DNA of 40,400 nt, from NCBI RefSeq assembly GCF_025602895.1, contig NW_026516445.1, positions 1 to 40,400 of the forward strand, in the 5' to 3' direction. The notes below the pieces were generated by a model. It was not told where the DNA came from, made no database searches, and was given only the letters and a program-made list of their open reading frames with translations. Every line of letters begins with the position of its first letter. Positions within the stretch are counted from its first letter, which is position 1. A program made the position numbers and the translations under genes. Below are positions 38,673 through 40,400 of this stretch, piece by piece. The DNA comes from Polychytrium aggregatum (Eukaryota; Chytridiomycota; Chytridiomycetes; Polychytriales).

Positions 38673-40400
38673 AGACCAACGCCGTGGATTGCTCAATGCA
38701 GTCCACGCGTCTCCAGAGGAAGTTCACCTCGCCCCCTCCCCCGAAGGAGAAACAAACCAAGTGTTGTGCGTCGTGCGAGAGGTGCATGGTGGCGCAAGCC
38801 GCCTGCCTCTCCACGAACGTGAAGAGAAAACCAAAATTGAAAACCAAAACAAAAAAGAAAATCAAGAACCCTTGAGGGACAGGACCGCCTGTGCCCTCAC
38901 CCCTGTCAAGTCGTGTGTGTCGGATGCTTCCGACATGTGTCCGCAAGCCGTGGACGTCGTGTGCAATGGCGTGCTGACGCCGCAGGCCCCCGCAATGGCC
39001 GAACCCTATCCAAAATGTCCGAGTGGCCGTGATGAAGCCAACCAAGACCAAGTGTCGCCCGTTCCCCCAAGTCAAGTCATGGTGCAGGAGGCTGTGCAGG
39101 AGGACCATGAAGAGTCCCTGCTGTACCTCCCTGCCACCGTCCAAGGTCACACCGTCCGAATGATGGTGGACTCTGGAGCAAGCTGCAACTTTGTCAGCAG
39201 ACGCTTGCTCCAGGAGCTCAACATACATGCAACCAAGAAGAAGTCGCCGATGAGTGTGGCGCTTGCAGACGATCGTGTGCAGCAGTGCACACACCAAGTG
39301 GTCCTGCGAGTGGCCCTCCATCCCAAGTACCATCCTGTCCTGTTGTTCCAAGTGATCGACACCAAGTTCGATGCCATCCTCGGCATGAGCTGGCTTGCTC
39401 GTGCCGAGCCGACTCCAGTCGTCGACTGGAAAGGCCGCACTGTCCGTGTTGGCCCTGACATTGTCCTGCAGGGCATGGCCTCACCCAACATGCCACCTCT
39501 CCTCTCAGCCATGCAATTCAAGAGGCTGATCAAGAAGGACACGTCGTTCCTCTGTGTCGTGCGTGAGGTCGACGACACCGACCAAGCCGGTCCCGGTCCC
39601 CCGCCTGTGGTGACCAAGCTGCTCGACGAGTACAAGGACGTATTCCCCGACCAGTTGCCACAATGCCTGCCACCCCAACGCACCGTCGATCATCGCATCG
39701 ACATCGAACCAGGCTCGTCGCCTCCGTCAAGACCGACGTACCAACTGTCGCTGACGGAGATGGACGAACTCAAGCGCCAGTTGGATGACCTCCTCGCCCA
39801 TGGGTTCATCCGCCCGAGCCAGTCACCGTATGGTGCACCAGTGCTCTTTGTCAAGAAGAAAGAAGGTGATCTCAGGATGTGCGTCGACTATCGCGCACTA
39901 AACAAACAGACCATCAAGAACACCTACCCGTTGCCCAGGATCGACGAGTTGATGGATCGTCTGAGTGGAGCAAAGGTCTTTAGCAAGATAGACCTCCGCT
40001 CAGGCTACCATCAGATCCGCATCCACGAGGATGATGTCCACAAGACCGCCTTCAGGACTCGCTACGGACTGTACGAGTTCCTAGTGCTGCCGTTCGGATT
40101 GACGAACGCACCTGCCACGTTCATGCAGCTGATGAACGATGTGTTCCGCCAAGAGCTCGACAACTCTGTCATCGTGTACCTGGATGATATCCTTGTGTAC
40201 AGCAAGGATGAAGCGACCCATGAAGGTCATGTCGCCCGCGTGCTGGCCAAGCTACGCGAGCACAAGTTGTATGCCAAACTGTCCAAGTGTGAGTTCTTCA
40301 AGAATCAAGTCCCGTTCCTGGGACACGTTGTCTCAGGAAGAGGAATCGAAGTCGACCCCGCCAAGGTCAAGTCTGTGGTCGAGTGGCCGCCGCTCGCATG
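38635..40400 (+). CDS. pol: Pol polyprotein (protease, reverse transcriptase...), element B, runs off the window
   Basis: The -1 frame relative to gag is open from the slippery site to the last base. After a charged linker comes the aspartic protease ([12 protein letters not shown] at about 39160-39195, then [10 protein letters not shown]). The reverse transcriptase follows: [69 protein letters not shown], the catalytic YLDDILVY at 40177-40200 and [11 protein letters not shown]. RNase H and integrase must lie downstream. Domain order and motifs are those of Ty3/gypsy. No stop or frameshift is seen, so this copy could be active. Confidence 0.95.

Overview
The window is nuclear DNA of a eukaryote, most likely a fungus and probably an early-diverging, chytrid-like one (inference). 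Protein-coding genes carry many short introns, mostly 56-110 nt. Most introns are GT-AG, with a notable share of GC-AG. The content includes a DUF3638/DUF3645 giant-protein fragment, complex I NDUFA12, an SLP1/SUCO-type SUN protein, Sel1-repeat proteins, a NACHT/WD40 receptor, and Ty3/gypsy retrotransposons including a chromovirus. No rRNA, intact tRNA or CRISPR array was seen.

Layout. 1-2777: C-terminal part of a DUF3638/DUF3645 protein. 3485-5249: multi-exon polytopic membrane protein. 5649-6635 (minus): four-helix membrane protein with a TATA box upstream. 7853-12266: SUN-domain protein of the SLP1 type. 12455-12853: uncharacterised frame. 13766-14867 (minus): NDUFA12, reconstructed from four exons and divergent from a plus-strand gene at 15540-17652 that has a HYLS1-box-like helix. 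18238-18791 (minus): two-exon unknown gene. 19098-20681 (minus): Sel1-repeat protein. 20.9-25.3 kb: small membrane proteins, a short TFIIS-like protein and a second Sel1-repeat gene, several with single-base frame breaks. 26204-30376: an NLR-like receptor gene.

The most interesting gene is this receptor. Domains in order are an N-terminal membrane anchor, two SAM domains, TIR, NACHT and the start of a WD40 propeller. Both SAM domains carry an intron at the same place, so they look like a tandem duplication. The gene has a TATA box, but an amber codon sits where the Trp before the NACHT Walker A is expected, and the WD40 part stops after about two blades, 149 bp before an LTR. It may be a broken allele, or the stop may be an error.

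30.5-40.4 kb is a nested retrotransposon graveyard: a minus-strand chromovirus end (LTR, polypurine tract, chromodomain relic); an inverted pair of LTR fragments built from short hairpins; element A (plus; LTR, gag, truncated pol); element C (minus; gag, protease, first part of RT, then a tRNA-like patch and its 3' LTR); element D (plus; short LTR, primer site, 71-bp tandem repeats, start of gag); and element B, a near-identical sister of A inserted into D and running off the end. A and B encode identical Gag proteins and share a textbook -1 frameshift signal (GGGAAAC, 7-nt spacer, 9-bp stem) joining gag to pol.
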